From Rhodospirillaceae bacterium (lineage in GTDB: Bacteria > Pseudomonadota > Alphaproteobacteria > UBA8366 > GCA-2717185), in NCBI GenBank assembly GCA_018660965.1, contig JABJJH010000544.1, positions 1 through 6,535 of the forward strand: DNA of 6,535 nt. Reading direction: 5' to 3'. The position numbers were made by a program, and so were the translations under genes. A model generated the notes under the pieces. That model had not been told where the DNA came from and searched no databases. It worked only from the letters and a program-made list of their open reading frames with translations. Of this stretch, positions 5,721-6,535 are shown piece after piece. How positions within the stretch are numbered: the first letter of the stretch is position 1; each line of letters opens with the position of its first letter.

Positions 5721-6535
5721 CGACGCCCGGCAAGGTCCTGCCTTCCAGCCATTCCAGAAATGCGCCGCCGGCGGTCGAAATATACGTGAAATCCGACGAG
5801 GCACCCGCATGCGCCAGCGCCGCCACGGTGTCGCCGCCCCCCGCAACGGATATGAGCGCGCCCTTGGCGCTCAACGCCGCCGCCGCCCGGGCCACGGCGA
5901 CGGTGGCCGCATCAAAGGGCGGCGTCTCGAACGCGCCAAGTGGCCCGTTCCACACCAGCGTTCGGCAGGTTTTCAATCGAGCCTCGATCACGGCGACGCT
6001 TTGTGGGCCGAAGTCCAGAATCATTTGATCACTCGGCGCGGCGTGGGCGGACACGGTCGTCGCAACCGCGCCTTCCTTGAATTCGCGCGCCACCACAACG
6101 TCGCTCGGCAGCACAATGTCGCACCCGGCGCCGTCCGCCTTGGCCAGAATTTCACGCGCAGTTTCCGCCAAATCCTTTTCACACAAACTCGCGCCGACCT
6201 CATGGCCTTGCGCATACAGGAACGTGTTGGCCATGCCGCCGCCGATCACCAGCACATCGACCTTATCGACCAGATGCCCCAGCACGTCGAGCTTGCTGGA
6301 CACCTTGGCCCCGCCGACAACCGCCGCCACGGGCCTTTGCGGGGTTTCAAGCGCCGCCGACAGCGCTTCCAGTTCCGCCTGCATGTTGCGACCGGCCGCC
6401 GAGGGCAACAACGCCGCCAGCGCCGCCGTGGAGGCGTGCGCGCGGTGCGCCGCGGAAAACGCGTCGTTCACGTAAATATCGCCCAACGCGGCCAACGCCT
6501 TGGCGAAATCCGGATCGTTCGCTTCCTCGCCAGGG
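5704..6535 (-). CDS. pgk: Phosphoglycerate kinase (5' partial; C-terminal part)
   Basis: Cytoplasmic glycolytic and gluconeogenic enzyme that interconverts 1,3-bisphosphoglycerate + ADP and 3-phosphoglycerate + ATP. About 276 residues plus the stop are present, of roughly 395-400 in the family; the start lies beyond the right edge. The frame is open to base 6534 and begins PGEEANDPDFAKALAALGD, so the TTG at 6493-6495 is an internal Leu, not a start. Landmarks on the minus strand: NDAFSAAHRAHAS (about 6468-6430, substrate-binding region), GGAKVSSK (6315-6292, hinge region), VIGGGMANTFL, NGPLGAFE (about 5949-5926, nucleotide side), GGGDTVAAL (about 5841-5815), and STAGGAFLEWLEG (about 5778-5740), where many other PGKs have STGGGA. 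The protein ends LPGVAALNA. No damage is visible. It converges with the channel gene, so no fba or other gene follows it on its own strand here. Confidence 0.97.
   Translation of the reverse strand, partial: PGEEANDPDFAKALAALGDIYVNDAFSAAHRAHASTAALAALLPSAAGRNMQAELEALSAALETPQRPVAAVVGGAKVSSKLDVLGHLVDKVDVLVIGGGMANTFLYAQGHEVGASLCEKDLAETAREILAKADGAGCDIVLPSDVVVAREFKEGAVATTVSAHAAPSDQMILDFGPQSVAVIEARLKTCRTLVWNGPLGAFETPPFDAATVAVARAAAALSAKGALISVAGGGDTVAALAHAGASSDFTYISTAGGAFLEWLEGRTLPGVAALNA

Noticed and set aside
6493..6495. TTG as a start for the minus-strand kinase
   Set aside because: Conserved PGK sequence continues in frame to the window edge, so this is an internal leucine codon of a truncated gene.

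Overview
The window looks like an ordinary chromosomal segment of an alphaproteobacterium. The evidence is a GC-rich composition (about 60% by eye), a DUF2336 protein (a family I know mainly from Alphaproteobacteria), and a phosphoglycerate kinase with alphaproteobacterial-looking C-terminal sequence. I see no insertion sequence, phage gene, tRNA, rRNA or CRISPR array.

Layout. (1) Positions 1-2930, + strand: the end of a peptide/opine/nickel-type ABC importer operon. It holds a DppC/OppC-like permease cut by the window edge, a DppD/OppD-like ATPase and a DppF/OppF-like ATPase. The genes overlap by about 8-11 bp, so translation is probably coupled. The solute-binding protein and the first permease (DppA/DppB type) presumably lie upstream. 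(2) Positions 2931-3065: the only sizeable intergenic gap. It has a short hairpin just after the operon, an AT-rich promoter-like stretch and an 11-bp-phased direct repeat. (3) Positions 3066-5662, + strand: a two-gene unit of a DUF2336 protein and an MscS-family channel with a C-terminal cyclic-nucleotide-binding domain, separated by about 17 bp. (4) Positions 5663-5703: a short convergent gap filled by a 16-bp tandem repeat that also forms a hairpin. (5) Positions 5704-6535, - strand: the C-terminal two thirds of phosphoglycerate kinase (pgk).

How the genes work together. The first three encode one importer: a permease half, plus two ATPases that would pair as a heterodimer and each carry a four-cysteine C-terminal motif of the [4Fe-4S] type. 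The DUF2336/channel pair is a separate transcription unit whose partners are unknown. The channel architecture suggests gating or modulation by cAMP/cGMP. pgk is glycolytic housekeeping and ends here facing the channel gene.

I found no convincing new multi-gene system. The points most worth a second look are the DUF2336/cyclic-nucleotide channel pairing, the altered pore-lining residues of that channel, and the repeat hairpin that contains the pgk stop codon.
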